Below are positions 1-7,012 of a stretch of DNA of 59,764 nt, piece by piece (position 1 is the stretch's first letter; each line of letters opens with the position of its first letter). Origin of the DNA: F23-D06 sp045116675 (GTDB taxonomy: Bacteria > Bacteroidota > Bacteroidia > Bacteroidales > WCHB1-69). The position numbers and the translations under genes are program-made. The stretch spans positions 1 through 59,764 of the forward strand of contig JBGUMF010000063.1 of NCBI GenBank assembly GCA_045116675.1, given 5' to 3'. The notes below the pieces were generated by a model. That model was not told where the DNA came from and ran no database searches. It saw only the letters and a list, made by a program, of their open reading frames with translations.

Positions 1-204
1 CCCGGCGACAAGATCAAGTTGCTGTTCCATTTCCGCTATGATGCCAAGGAGAACCGCTGGGTGGACGGCGAGATTTACGACCCGGTACACGGCAAGTTCT
101 ACAAGAGCCGGATGTGGTTCGAGAAGGAGAACGTGTTGCGCGTGCGCGGCTATATCGGCGTGCCTGCCTTCGGGCGCACGATGACGTGGAAAAAGATCGG
201 ATAA
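1..204 (+). CDS. DUF2147 family protein, C-terminal fragment
   Basis: The window opens inside this reading frame, so only the last 67 codons are seen. The residues match the end of DUF2147 proteins: a W-V-D-G-E-I-Y-D-P segment, then G-K-x-Y-K-S-R-M-W, and the near-terminal V-R-G-Y-I-G...G-R-T-M-T-W-K. The family is made of small exported proteins of unknown function that probably bind something in the periplasm. The stop is 3 bases before the next gene's start codon, so the two are probably co-transcribed. The N-terminus and any signal peptide lie outside the window. Confidence 0.8.
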   Translation, partial: PGDKIKLLFHFRYDAKENRWVDGEIYDPVHGKFYKSRMWFEKENVLRVRGYIGVPAFGRTMTWKKIG

Positions 205-207
205 ATC

Positions 208-594
208 ATGGAAAAACTGGATGTCAGAATCGACAAATGGTTATGGATGGTGCGTTTGTTCAAGACGCGCTCCTTAGCTACGGAGGCCTGCAATGCAGGC
301 AAGGTGAAGCTTGACGGCACCAACGTGAAACCTTCGCGCGATGTGCGCACGGAGGAGGTTTATGAGGTGCACATCGGCTCACTCAACAAGACGGTGAAGG
401 TGCTCGGCACGCCCAAGAGCAGGGTGGGGGCGCCATTAGTGCCGCAATATATGGAGGACCTCACCCCGCAGGAGGAATACGACCGCATGAAAACACTCAA
501 AACCGCTGAATACCGTCCGCACGGTCTGGGCCGTCCCACCAAGCGCGACCGCCGGCAACTCGAGTATGTGAAAAGCCGGTACGCGGAGGAGTAG
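208..594 (+). CDS. S4-domain RNA-binding protein (Hsp15/HslR-like)
   Basis: This 128-residue protein begins with a complete S4 RNA-binding domain (about residues 4-60: R-I-D-K-W-L-W...K-T-R-S-L-A-T-E-A-C, then G-x-V-K-L-D-G and the K-P-S-R-D-V turn). A basic tail follows, ending in R-P-T-K-R-D-R-R-Q-L. Length and layout match the Hsp15 family, whose E. coli member binds stalled 50S subunits that carry peptidyl-tRNA. The role is inferred from family membership. The gene follows the DUF2147 gene by 3 bases. Confidence 0.88.
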   Translation: MEKLDVRIDKWLWMVRLFKTRSLATEACNAGKVKLDGTNVKPSRDVRTEEVYEVHIGSLNKTVKVLGTPKSRVGAPLVPQYMEDLTPQEEYDRMKTLKTAEYRPHGLGRPTKRDRRQLEYVKSRYAEE

Positions 595-631
595 GAGTTT
601 TAGGGGGTATAGGTTTTAGGGGTTAGGTTAT

Positions 632-659
632 AGTGATCAGTGAACAGTGATCAGTGAAC
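632..659. repeat. Exact tandem duplication of a 14-mer
   Basis: AGTGATCAGTGAAC occurs twice head to tail (632-645 and 646-659) in a G/T-rich stretch after the S4 gene. It is one of several short-period degenerate repeats in the intergenic gaps of this window. Confidence 0.8.
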
Positions 660-725
660 TGGGACTGTTTTTTTTATTTCTTAGTTTTTTAACTCCTTAA
701 TTCTCAACTTTTAAACAGTATCCAT

Positions 726-935
726 CAGCCTGTAAGGGCTGTGGGGTTCGCTTGTTTTCCTGAACCCCGTAGGGGTTCCCTCTCTGTAGCACATTGCGTC
801 CCGACGATTTCCGCAGAACCCCGTTAGGGGTTCCATCTCGGTAGAAAGAAGATGGTATTGCGTGTTTCCCATATCCCCGTAGGGGATGCAGCTCGATAGC
901 CTGGGATGATTATCCTCGGGAAAGATGGCGTGTGC
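726..935. repeat. Palindrome array A (REP-like composite element)
   Basis: The gap 595-1096 has no credible gene. It holds three palindromes about 55 bp apart: GAACCCCGTAGGGGTTC (762-778), GAACCCCGTTAGGGGTTC (816-833) and ATCCCCGTAGGGGAT (873-887). Each is followed about 5-10 bases later by a CTCNGTAG-like tail. A weaker hairpin (726-741) precedes them. An imperfect hairpin CCTGGGATgattATCCTCGG (900-919) and the word GATGGCGTGTGC (924-935) follow. The same order of parts recurs at 41889-42058, so this looks like a dispersed composite element. Confidence 0.75.
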
Positions 936-1096
936 CGCAACGCAAACGCAGGTGTCAGAGATACTACATCTTTTTAACCCCAGATGAGCGTAGCGCGCCA
1001 CCACAGCTACGCACCTTTGCTTTTTTGAACATCAGCCATTGTATTGTCGGCGGGTACGGGGAACATGCACAATTCGTTCAATCCGCGTTCCAGAAC

Positions 1097-2185
1097 CTAA
1101 AATGCTCTTACTGCACGAACAGCCACTTCTTTGTTTTTTTTCTCACCCGATTGTGATCCACCACAGCTGATATTGATTGCCTCACAATAATTATTTTCAG
1201 AACTACTCCAATACCATTCCTTATCAATAGGATCTCCACCGGCATAAACAAGTGCCGCATTCAGCAAACCTTTTTTGTTTGCCTCAAATATCAATAATAA
1301 TTCGCATGAATTAGGAAGATACCATCCTTCACCATGTGATACACACCATTCTGCTGCAGGGGCATCACTTTTGCCTATTTGTCGGATAATAGCAGCAGTA
1401 TTTTTTTGTCCAGCCCCATAGATACACTCATTTTCATCACCATCATTAGGCAATTCCCAAATATCATGACATCCTTTAGCTTGCTTCTCATCCTCCCACT
1501 TGAGACTTGCTTCATCTAACGATACGGCAAGCCCATGATTGTCTTTTCCCGTATAAAAAACTATTCCCATTGTTCCATCAGGAAATGTTTTCACAGGAAA
1601 AGAAGATTGAGAAGATTCTTGTATGTTAGATGGATTCTGCGGACGTGATTGGACTTGTTGCGTAGGAGATGTAGTTGTAACTGAGGCTACATATGATTGA
1701 GGAGATGAAATCCCCAACAACTTATTAGCAAGGACTTCACACCCATGCTGAATGTCTGACGGTGCTGTGCTTGTCAAAGCATTATCTGTTGCTTCCATTT
1801 TGGCAGTTTCAACATTTAAAATTTTTGCAGTAATGAAAATATTTTGTTCATCAACATTTACTGCCTCCGCCACTAGTATATATTGAGCTCCTGTAATTTT
1901 TCCAAGCCTTTTGATATCTTCATCACTAACCATGCCTGTACGTTGAAAAGTCTGCTCATCCGATATCTGCTTCATATCGGTACGATCGTAACCTTCATAC
2001 CCAGGCGTATTGGTAATAACTTTGGCAAGGTTGCTTCGTATCATCAACTTGATGGCATACGACACATTTCCGTTTTTGTCAACGGTTTCCAATATGGCCA
2101 CTTTCTTGGTTTGTGCAAAAGCCGTCATCGATAAGAGTGACAGCAATACAATAAGAATTGATTTGATTTTTGCGTTTTTATTCAT
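1097..2185 (-). CDS. Exported CsgG/LpoB-like protein with C-terminal DUF1566/FISUMP-type domain
   Basis: The 362-residue product has a signal peptide ending T-A-F-A-Q (about residue 25). Residues 28-160 resemble the CsgG/LpoB/TolB-N fold: K-V-A-I-L-E-T-V-D, a D-R-T-D-M...Q-R-T-G-M-V-S-D-E-D-I segment, then G-K-I-T-G-A-Q-Y-I-L-V-A-E and I-T-A-K-I-L-N-V-E-T. A Ser/Gln/Pro linker leads to a domain (about 200-362) with W-Y-L-P-N-S-C-E-L, Y-W-S-S-S-E and terminal V-R-A-V-R-A-F, as in DUF1566 and Fibrobacter-type major domains. It is the last gene of a four-gene minus-strand cluster of LPP20/CsgG-like proteins. It is more AT-rich than its neighbours. The partner is unknown. Confidence 0.75.
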   Translation of the reverse strand: MNKNAKIKSILIVLLSLLSMTAFAQTKKVAILETVDKNGNVSYAIKLMIRSNLAKVITNTPGYEGYDRTDMKQISDEQTFQRTGMVSDEDIKRLGKITGAQYILVAEAVNVDEQNIFITAKILNVETAKMEATDNALTSTAPSDIQHGCEVLANKLLGISSPQSYVASVTTTSPTQQVQSRPQNPSNIQESSQSSFPVKTFPDGTMGIVFYTGKDNHGLAVSLDEASLKWEDEKQAKGCHDIWELPNDGDENECIYGAGQKNTAAIIRQIGKSDAPAAEWCVSHGEGWYLPNSCELLLIFEANKKGLLNAALVYAGGDPIDKEWYWSSSENNYCEAINISCGGSQSGEKKNKEVAVRAVRAF

Positions 2186-2222
2186 TATTTTTACAAATTG
2201 TAATTATTATGCGGATTTGTTA

Positions 2223-3302
2223 TCACTGTCCTTGTATCCACGGTTTGATTTCATTCCAAACTTTAGAGGCTGCCAGTTTCAAGGCATTGCGGCCGGCACT
2301 TTCGTACGTTGCCACATCACCATTATTCTTTTCGCTCACCTGACCGTTATAAACCTGTTTTCTCTTATAGTTGCTAAAAACTTCCACCTCCACATCGGCA
2401 TAGGAGAATTTGAAGGTGCCGTCGCCGAAAGCCACATTTCCCTCATGTTGGCGAGTGGTGGCTGTAATCGTGATTTTGAAATCAGCCTCGTCAGGATCCT
2501 CGGCAAAACTGCACTGCTCTTTGGCGAGAATACGTTTCATCTCAGGTTCCAGTATGCGCACTGGTTGCCCGAAATTCGTTTCGGAGCACTGCAAATAGAT
2601 GTAGATACTTTGCTCCAAGCTGGCAAGAGTTTGAAAAAGTTCCTTTTTCAGGCGGAAAAGCTGATGCAATCTCATGCCTGTTGTGTCACCGGGACAAACG
2701 GCGGTGAGCAGGTCTTGAGCGAACTCAATTTTCGCTAATGGTTGTAGTGCGTCTTCACATGCTTTCCGAGCCTTTGCTTTCTGTCTGTCGTTAACGAAAG
2801 TGGCAGACAACGCAAGTGCATTCTCCAATTGCTGGAGTTGCAAGGCAATTTGCGCTCTATAGTAAGTTGCAAGCTCTGTTTTCTTCACATAGGCGAATGC
2901 ATAACCCCATTTCCGTCCTTCGTCATAGTAGGGTTCGGTGTGGATGCTAGCAATGTCGGCCTGCACCGATTGACGAGTATAGTCCTGATAGACAGAGGTG
3001 AACTGAAAATCTTGAACGTAGGTCTCCTGCCGGTCCGTCTTCTCCACCACCGAATGGATGAGGGTTCGAATGCTACCCGCTGCCCCACGTTTGGCATCCG
3101 ACTTCAGCCGATCTAACAAGGCGGAAACGTTCTCATTGGGGCGGAGATTCCCTTCGGTGAACTCCGAGAAGTACGCTGTTGTCGGATATTCCATTTCACG
3201 CACGGCGGGTGAAAGCCACGCGGGAGGTGGCGTTTGTGCCGACAAGCTTAATGGAATGCAACCCATTAACACCAAGATGAATATTTCAATGTTTTTTCTC
3301 AT
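2223..3302 (-). CDS. Exported LPP20-like protein
   Basis: The 359-residue product has a signal peptide (S-L-S-A-Q near residue 23) followed directly by P-P-P-A-W-L, the entry typical of LPP20-type domains. It continues with alternating helices and strands (Y-F-S-E-F-T-E-G...A-D-I-A-S-I-H-T-E-P-Y-Y-D...W-G-Y-A-F-A-Y-V). The middle is helix-rich, and the C-terminal part has an F-K-I-T-I-T-A-T-T-R strand and Y-A-D-V-E-V-E-V-F. An L-M-G-C in the signal sequence could be read as a lipobox, but the A-Q cleavage is more likely. It lies 37 bp upstream of the LpoB/FISUMP gene and downstream of a CsgG-like gene, separated by a palindrome cluster. FlgP-like and LpoB-associated proteins share this fold; the function here is unknown. 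Confidence 0.65.
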   Translation of the reverse strand: MRKNIEIFILVLMGCIPLSLSAQTPPPAWLSPAVREMEYPTTAYFSEFTEGNLRPNENVSALLDRLKSDAKRGAAGSIRTLIHSVVEKTDRQETYVQDFQFTSVYQDYTRQSVQADIASIHTEPYYDEGRKWGYAFAYVKKTELATYYRAQIALQLQQLENALALSATFVNDRQKAKARKACEDALQPLAKIEFAQDLLTAVCPGDTTGMRLHQLFRLKKELFQTLASLEQSIYIYLQCSETNFGQPVRILEPEMKRILAKEQCSFAEDPDEADFKITITATTRQHEGNVAFGDGTFKFSYADVEVEVFSNYKRKQVYNGQVSEKNNGDVATYESAGRNALKLAASKVWNEIKPWIQGQ

Positions 3303-3329
3303 AATTTGTTTGTTGTTTATCGTTTGCCC

Positions 3330-3582
3330 GCAGACCTACGGCCTGCGAACGAGACCCGGGTTCCCCATTTGCTACCGAGCTGTCGCCCCTAACGGGGCTT
3401 GGGGGCGTGGTGGCGTACCCTGTTCTACCGAGCTGTCGCCCCTTGTGGGGCTGGGAGGGGAACGAAATCCTACGGTTTTGCTGTGATTTTCTCCCTGACG
3501 GAGTCTTCGCAGTCCGTTAGGACTGCAGGACTCGGTAGGGTGTGGTGTTGTGGGTGGGTGTGTCGCACGCCGTCAGGTGTGC
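3330..3582. repeat. Palindrome cluster B (REP-like units)
   Basis: The gap 3303-3600 between two exported-protein genes is filled with short palindromes. A CGCAGACC..GGCCTGCG hairpin lies at 3330-3347. Two units with CTACCGAGCTGTCGCCCC arms lie at 3371-3399 and 3425-3453. CTCCCTGACGGAG is at 3491-3503, CAGTCCGTTAGGACTG with the tail CTCGGTAG at 3510-3539, and GCACGCC..GGTGTGC at 3565-3582. The CTACCGAG word is the reverse complement of the CTCGGTAG tail seen in array A, so both orientations are present here. Confidence 0.75.
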
Positions 3583-3600
3583 GGGCATCCATCCCCTCGG

Positions 3601-5064
3601 TTAGAACCGCAACGACAGCCCCGCACCAAATGTGTTGTTCCCGCCGTAATATGGGGTAACTTGCCAAGAAACGGTGCGCTGGTCGCCGTTGATGTAGTAA
3701 TTGTAGCTTTTCTTCAAAGGATGGTTGAGACAACACAATTGTATCAAACCTGTTACCATCATAGGGAGTCCGGCTACCCAAATTCCTGTCCAATCAGTAT
3801 TATCCTCCCAGAAATCGTATCTATGAAAAGTCACTGTAGTGCCAGATATGTAATAAGAATCAGCTCGTATTGCAGCCTCAAGTGCAAAATCATAATAATA
3901 ATTAGGATGGGAGTGATTTCTACAATAATCTTCAAATGTAGAGTAGGAGAAGTTGTCAAAGTCGTAGTCTGGGAATTCCGCACGTTTGTATACCTTTTCG
4001 TCGTGGCCAGCTATACCTTGCGCTATAATACCACCTATAAAAAATCCAGTTCCAATAGAAAGAATTACAGCTCCCGAAATCATATTTGCCTTATACGACC
4101 GATACTTCTTATACGCCAAACTGTTGATCTCAAGAAATCCTCCTTTTTCCTTGATTACTTTTTTTTTGTAGTCTTTGAATCCATCCTTGAATTCCGAGCT
4201 TGCTTGTTCCTTTTCTGCCCTTGCATCCGTTCTTGCTCTTTCTTTTTCCGCTCTGACTTCGGCTACTGTGAGGTTGCCACTCTGTTGGGAGGACACGTCA
4301 GACCTTTCAGGCTGGGTCGGCACATTAGAGGGAGCCTTTTCAGACTTTGGTGTTGTTTCCGTTTGAGCAGGACTATCAGAAGACAAATCAGATGATTTTG
4401 GTGCTGTTTCACGCTGGATAGTGACATCCGATTTTGGCGATGCCTCCTGCTGGGTCGGAACATCAGAAGTGGTCTTGGCTTGTTTAGGTTTTTCCGAAGG
4501 TATGGTTGGGGTGACAGGTGCCGCCTTCGTTTTTATGGAAGCAGCCATCATATTGTTCAAGGCCCTATCCAACGTTTGTGTCAAAAGGGGGATGTTGTTG
4601 GATTTGTAATTGCTCACTTGTGCATCGCCGGACTCATAGGAGGTTTTAGTAGCCACATCCACAATACGGGTAGCGATATAGAGGTATTTTTCGATAATTG
4701 TTATGCTCACCACACAGATTTTCTGTGCACCCAATCCGGCACCAATTTCGGCAATCTGACCATCGGCCACCTCCCCCGACTGTTGCATAACCTGCTCATT
4801 CTGAATCTGCCGCAAAAACTCGTTAGAACGCTCTATCAACCGATAGTTACCTTCTCCTGTGAGCTTGGTGATGGTCTTGTTCTGCACCACCGTCAACAAG
4901 GAGGTGGATATCGGCTGGTCGTTCTGCAAACCTGTAGCATACACAGCCAGGTTGTAACGCTCGTTGTCGCCCGTGGTTTGGGCGAGGATGGTATTTGTCA
5001 AACTAGCCAAAAAGGAAAGCATCAGAAAGAGCAGCGTTTTTTTTGAAATGATTCTTTTCATCAC
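3601..5064 (-). CDS. Exported CsgG-like protein with low-complexity linker and membrane segments
   Basis: The 487-residue product has a signal peptide (T-I-L-A-Q near residue 29). A CsgG/LpoB-like region (about 35-165) follows: Y-N-L-A-V-Y-A-T-G, Y-R-L-I-E-R-S-N-E-F-L, A-Q-K-I-C-V-V-S-I-T and A-T-R-I-V-D-V-A-T-K. Next is a Pro/Thr/Ser/Gln linker (about 180-265) of degenerate P-T-Q / E-T-x-P-K-S repeats, then a charged coiled-coil-like stretch (270-315). Hydrophobic segments lie near 330-355 and 430-450. The C-terminus ends in a beta-strand-like G-A-G-L-S-L-R-F, suggesting outer-membrane contact. It sits between two LPP20-like genes, 41 bp downstream of the first. The function is unknown; a role in assembling envelope structures is a guess from the fold. 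Confidence 0.65.
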   Translation of the reverse strand: MMKRIISKKTLLFLMLSFLASLTNTILAQTTGDNERYNLAVYATGLQNDQPISTSLLTVVQNKTITKLTGEGNYRLIERSNEFLRQIQNEQVMQQSGEVADGQIAEIGAGLGAQKICVVSITIIEKYLYIATRIVDVATKTSYESGDAQVSNYKSNNIPLLTQTLDRALNNMMAASIKTKAAPVTPTIPSEKPKQAKTTSDVPTQQEASPKSDVTIQRETAPKSSDLSSDSPAQTETTPKSEKAPSNVPTQPERSDVSSQQSGNLTVAEVRAEKERARTDARAEKEQASSEFKDGFKDYKKKVIKEKGGFLEINSLAYKKYRSYKANMISGAVILSIGTGFFIGGIIAQGIAGHDEKVYKRAEFPDYDFDNFSYSTFEDYCRNHSHPNYYYDFALEAAIRADSYYISGTTVTFHRYDFWEDNTDWTGIWVAGLPMMVTGLIQLCCLNHPLKKSYNYYINGDQRTVSWQVTPYYGGNNTFGAGLSLRF

Positions 5065-5105
5065 TAATTACTAACTACTAATTACTAACTACTAATTACT
5101 AATTA
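5065..5105. repeat. ACTAATTACTAACT stutter repeat
   Basis: The 41-bp gap between the first two genes of the LPP20/CsgG cluster is almost wholly a degenerate direct repeat of ACTAATTACTAACT. Similar low-complexity stutters fill other gaps in this window. Confidence 0.7.
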
Positions 5106-5786
5106 TCAGAACCCTAACAACTTATCCAACTCTTTAGATAACTCATCTCCTCTCTTCTCCAACTCCTCCTTCGCAGCCTTCTTGGCGGCTTGGATGGCCA
5201 TCTCGCCGTTGTACATGATCATCACCATCACCTCATAGTTCTTGTTCTTGAGTTCGCGATAACATTCCACCACGGTAATCACGCGGCCGATAGATTGGGC
5301 GATTACCTGCTTGGAAACTTGAACGGAATTGGAGATCGCCACAGCCTCATCCTTGCCCAACTCTTGATTTGCCAGCCGTTCCTCTATGATGGCACCCACC
5401 TCGGTTTGTATGTTGCCGGCGAGCTCTGTCTTCGCGTCCGCCATGGCGTGCATCTTGGCAGCATCATAACTGGAGCTGATGGCCTTGCCATTACCTTTGA
5501 TGTATTTGGGCATATTGTTGTTCATGTCCAACTCATACTGCATCGTATAAGATTTTTCCAACTGCTTTGCAATTGGAAGCGAGCCAACGGTTACTTTCCA
5601 ACCCTCTTTGGCATACTTCTTGGCCATCTTTTTGACCTCTTTAGACACTTTTTCGTCACGTTCTTGCTTCACCAATTTCTGAACGGCCTTGCGCTCTTTG
5701 ATAAAGGCTTTGTAGTCGTCGGCGTTTTGGGCAGAAACCACGCCAGCCATGAGCAGGCTCATGAACATAATTGCTAACTTTTTCAT
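5106..5786 (-). CDS. Exported LPP20-like lysine-rich protein
   Basis: The 226-residue product has a signal peptide (V-V-S-A-Q, residue 20). A Lys/Glu-rich helical stretch (25-65) leads to a G-W-K-V-T-V-G...L-P-I-A-K-Q-L-E-K-S region. An LPP20-like core follows (about 95-195): A-I-S-S-S-Y-D-A-A-K-M-H-A-M-A-D-A-K-T-E-L, then E-C-Y-R-E-L-K-N-K-N-Y-E-V-M-V. The C-terminus is a charged helix. It is the first gene of the four-gene cluster running to 1097. Its leader contains a 7-bp hairpin (5807-5829), and no clear TAnnTTTG element lies between it and the terminator at 5858-5900. It may therefore depend on read-through or on an unrecognised promoter. Confidence 0.7.
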   Translation of the reverse strand: MKKLAIMFMSLLMAGVVSAQNADDYKAFIKERKAVQKLVKQERDEKVSKEVKKMAKKYAKEGWKVTVGSLPIAKQLEKSYTMQYELDMNNNMPKYIKGNGKAISSSYDAAKMHAMADAKTELAGNIQTEVGAIIEERLANQELGKDEAVAISNSVQVSKQVIAQSIGRVITVVECYRELKNKNYEVMVMIMYNGEMAIQAAKKAAKEELEKRGDELSKELDKLLGF

Positions 5787-5806
5787 TTTTATTCTTTTTT
5801 ATGCCG

Positions 5807-5829
5807 TTCCGCGGACTCCCTGCGCGGAA
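5807..5829 (-). other. Hairpin in the leader of the LPP20/CsgG cluster
   Basis: TTCCGCG (5807-5813) pairs with CGCGGAA (5823-5829) around a 9-base loop, 20 bases upstream of the first gene's start codon. No U-tract follows, so it is not an intrinsic terminator. Confidence 0.5.
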
Positions 5830-5857
5830 TCTTTATTGTTGATTGTCAAACCACGAC

Positions 5858-5900
5858 ATAAAAAAAGCGCGGGAATCTGAACTCATCTCTCATCCCGCTT
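5858..5900 (-). terminator. Intrinsic terminator of the rod RNA
   Basis: On the minus strand AAGCGGGA (5893-5900) pairs with TCCCGC-GCTT (about 5866-5875, with a short bulge). A run of seven U (5859-5865) follows. The 5' arm also belongs to the rod's closing helix, so terminator and rod base are partly alternative structures. Confidence 0.65.
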
Positions 5901-6113
5901 CTGTAGGCCTTCGCATTGCCTTCCAACCGAGAATAAGCAATGCCGAAGCCCACGCTGTATGCATATAAATGGATATACACAAACCAGGGACATTGAACAT
6001 TGCCTTACCGTGCGGTTGGAAATGAATTTGCGAAGTCCACAGAAGCCGCAGATAAGACGTTGACTCAACGCCTTTTTATATGTCGTTTTTCTACAGATAG
6101 ATGTAGAAAAACG
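5858..6113 (-). ncRNA. Structured rod-shaped RNA, 6S-like candidate or long attenuating leader
   Basis: On the minus strand, about 250 nt between a promoter and a terminator fold into one long rod. A perfect 12-bp hairpin lies at the 5' end (6102-6113 with 6084-6095, 6-base loop). The rod's base pairs 6030-6050 with 5893-5914 (about 20 nt with few mismatches). Inner helices pair 6013-6021 with 5921-5929 (CGGTTGGAA/TTCCAACCG) and 5998-6006 with 5934-5942. The apical part folds around 5955-5985. Helices are separated by asymmetric internal loops, as in 6S RNAs. The 3' end is a GC hairpin plus U-tract. No protein-like frame is evident. Identity as 6S is inference; a regulatory leader for the downstream LPP20/CsgG cluster is the main alternative. 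Confidence 0.6.
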
Positions 6114-6116
6114 GTG

Positions 6117-6124
6117 CAAAAGTA
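6117..6124 (-). promoter_or_regulatory. Promoter -7 element (TACTTTTG) of the rod RNA
   Basis: TACTTTTG on the minus strand matches the Bacteroidota consensus TAnnTTTG exactly. The expected start, about 6 bases downstream, falls at the foot of the 12-bp hairpin that opens the RNA. The upstream TTTG box is not clear in the T-rich sequence. Confidence 0.65.
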
Positions 6125-6199
6125 CAAAAAATAAAAAATGAATGCAGAAAAAAGTTTTGTCCGCATCAACGTGCAACATGTTACCTTATGGCATTCCCT

Positions 6200-6889
6200 T
6201 CAGAACCGTGTCCCCAGGCCCACATTGAGCAGGCCTTTGTAGCCGTAACCTAACTCCACCGTGCCGTATACCCGCTTGCCGAAGCGTACGCCCAAAATGG
6301 TAAGCTGGAACGCAGGCCCCGCCGTTATGGCGATGGTACCATCGTGTTTGGTGGTCTCCATACGCAGTTTGGCCCCGAGAGAGATGCCGGAATACAGGTC
6401 GGTAATCCCTTTGTGGAAATAGTTAAAGCGAACCGCCCCCAGCATATACAGGTTTGTAGTCAGAAAATATTCGTATGTTTTTCCCTCCCAGGTTTTTTCC
6501 GTTGTACATAATGACATGGTGGAAATCTCTGCCCCGACTTGCAGCCAGCGTAGCACTTGGTTGTAGTAAGCCACCGTCACGGGAAATAAGATCCACTCGT
6601 CCTCATACCCGCTGTACGGACCGCCCAAATAGGGCCGGTAGGTGCCCGCCCAGCTATGGAAGCGCTCTTCCGCCTCCGGGCTGTGGTCCACAAACATCGT
6701 GTTCAGTCCCCAGGCACTGGACAGCGGCTCGCCGACCTGCAACTCTATGTGGTGGCGATATGATGGCGTTGTGGAGGAGGTTTGCGCCACGGACGGCAAG
6801 TATGTAACTGCCAAAAATAGAATGGCAATAAAAATAACGCTTCCCTTATAATGAAACAATCTTTCTATGGTGAAATGTTTTTTCATCAT
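6200..6889 (-). CDS. Outer-membrane beta-barrel protein, unknown function
   Basis: The start is placed at 6889 (the first of two adjacent ATGs; 229 residues). A longer frame reaching 6964 would translate a palindromic repeat. The N-terminus is basic, then a hydrophobic signal segment ends in S-V-A-Q (about residue 36). The mature part is an alternation of aromatic/glycine strands (W-I-L-F-P-V-T-V-A-Y-Y, V-G-A-E-I-S, Y-S-G-I-S-L-G-A-K-L, Y-G-T-V-E-L-G-Y-G-Y) ending in L-N-V-G-L-G-T-R-F. The terminal Phe and strand pattern fit an 8- to 10-stranded barrel. It lies downstream of nadA, separated by an AATTATT repeat and one palindrome unit, and upstream of the rod RNA. Confidence 0.7.
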   Translation of the reverse strand: MMKKHFTIERLFHYKGSVIFIAILFLAVTYLPSVAQTSSTTPSYRHHIELQVGEPLSSAWGLNTMFVDHSPEAEERFHSWAGTYRPYLGGPYSGYEDEWILFPVTVAYYNQVLRWLQVGAEISTMSLCTTEKTWEGKTYEYFLTTNLYMLGAVRFNYFHKGITDLYSGISLGAKLRMETTKHDGTIAITAGPAFQLTILGVRFGKRVYGTVELGYGYKGLLNVGLGTRF

Positions 6890-6922
6890 GATGGCATTAT
6901 TATGATTGTAATCCGTTAATGA

Positions 6923-6951
6923 ACTACCGAGCTTTAGCCTCTGACGGGGCT
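6923..6951. repeat. Single palindrome unit C
   Basis: ACTACCGAGCTTTAGCCTC followed by TGACGGGGCT is one copy of the CTACCGAG palindrome unit, in the gap upstream of the beta-barrel gene. Confidence 0.7.
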
Positions 6952-6967
6952 GGTTCAAGAACAATTA

Positions 6968-7012
6968 TCAATTATTAATTATTAATTATTAATTATTAAT
7001 TATTAATTATAT
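6968..7012. repeat. AATTATT heptamer array
   Basis: Six near-perfect copies of the heptamer AATTATT lie directly after the nadA stop codon, in the gap to the beta-barrel gene. Confidence 0.85.

Noticed and set aside
762..919. Regularly spaced repeats that could suggest a CRISPR array
   Set aside because: Only three units, each a palindrome with different arms, separated by about 55 bp and without cas genes; they fit a REP-like element.
3303..3600. Several short open frames between the LPP20-like and CsgG-like genes
   Set aside because: They consist of palindrome cluster B and have no conserved features.
5883..6179. 98-codon open frame on the minus strand
   Set aside because: Its sequence is explained by the paired segments of the rod RNA, and its start lies upstream of the predicted transcript start.
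6890..6964. N-terminal extension of the beta-barrel gene at 6200
   Set aside because: It would translate a CTACCGAG palindrome unit ahead of the signal peptide; the ATG pair at 6884-6889 fits better.
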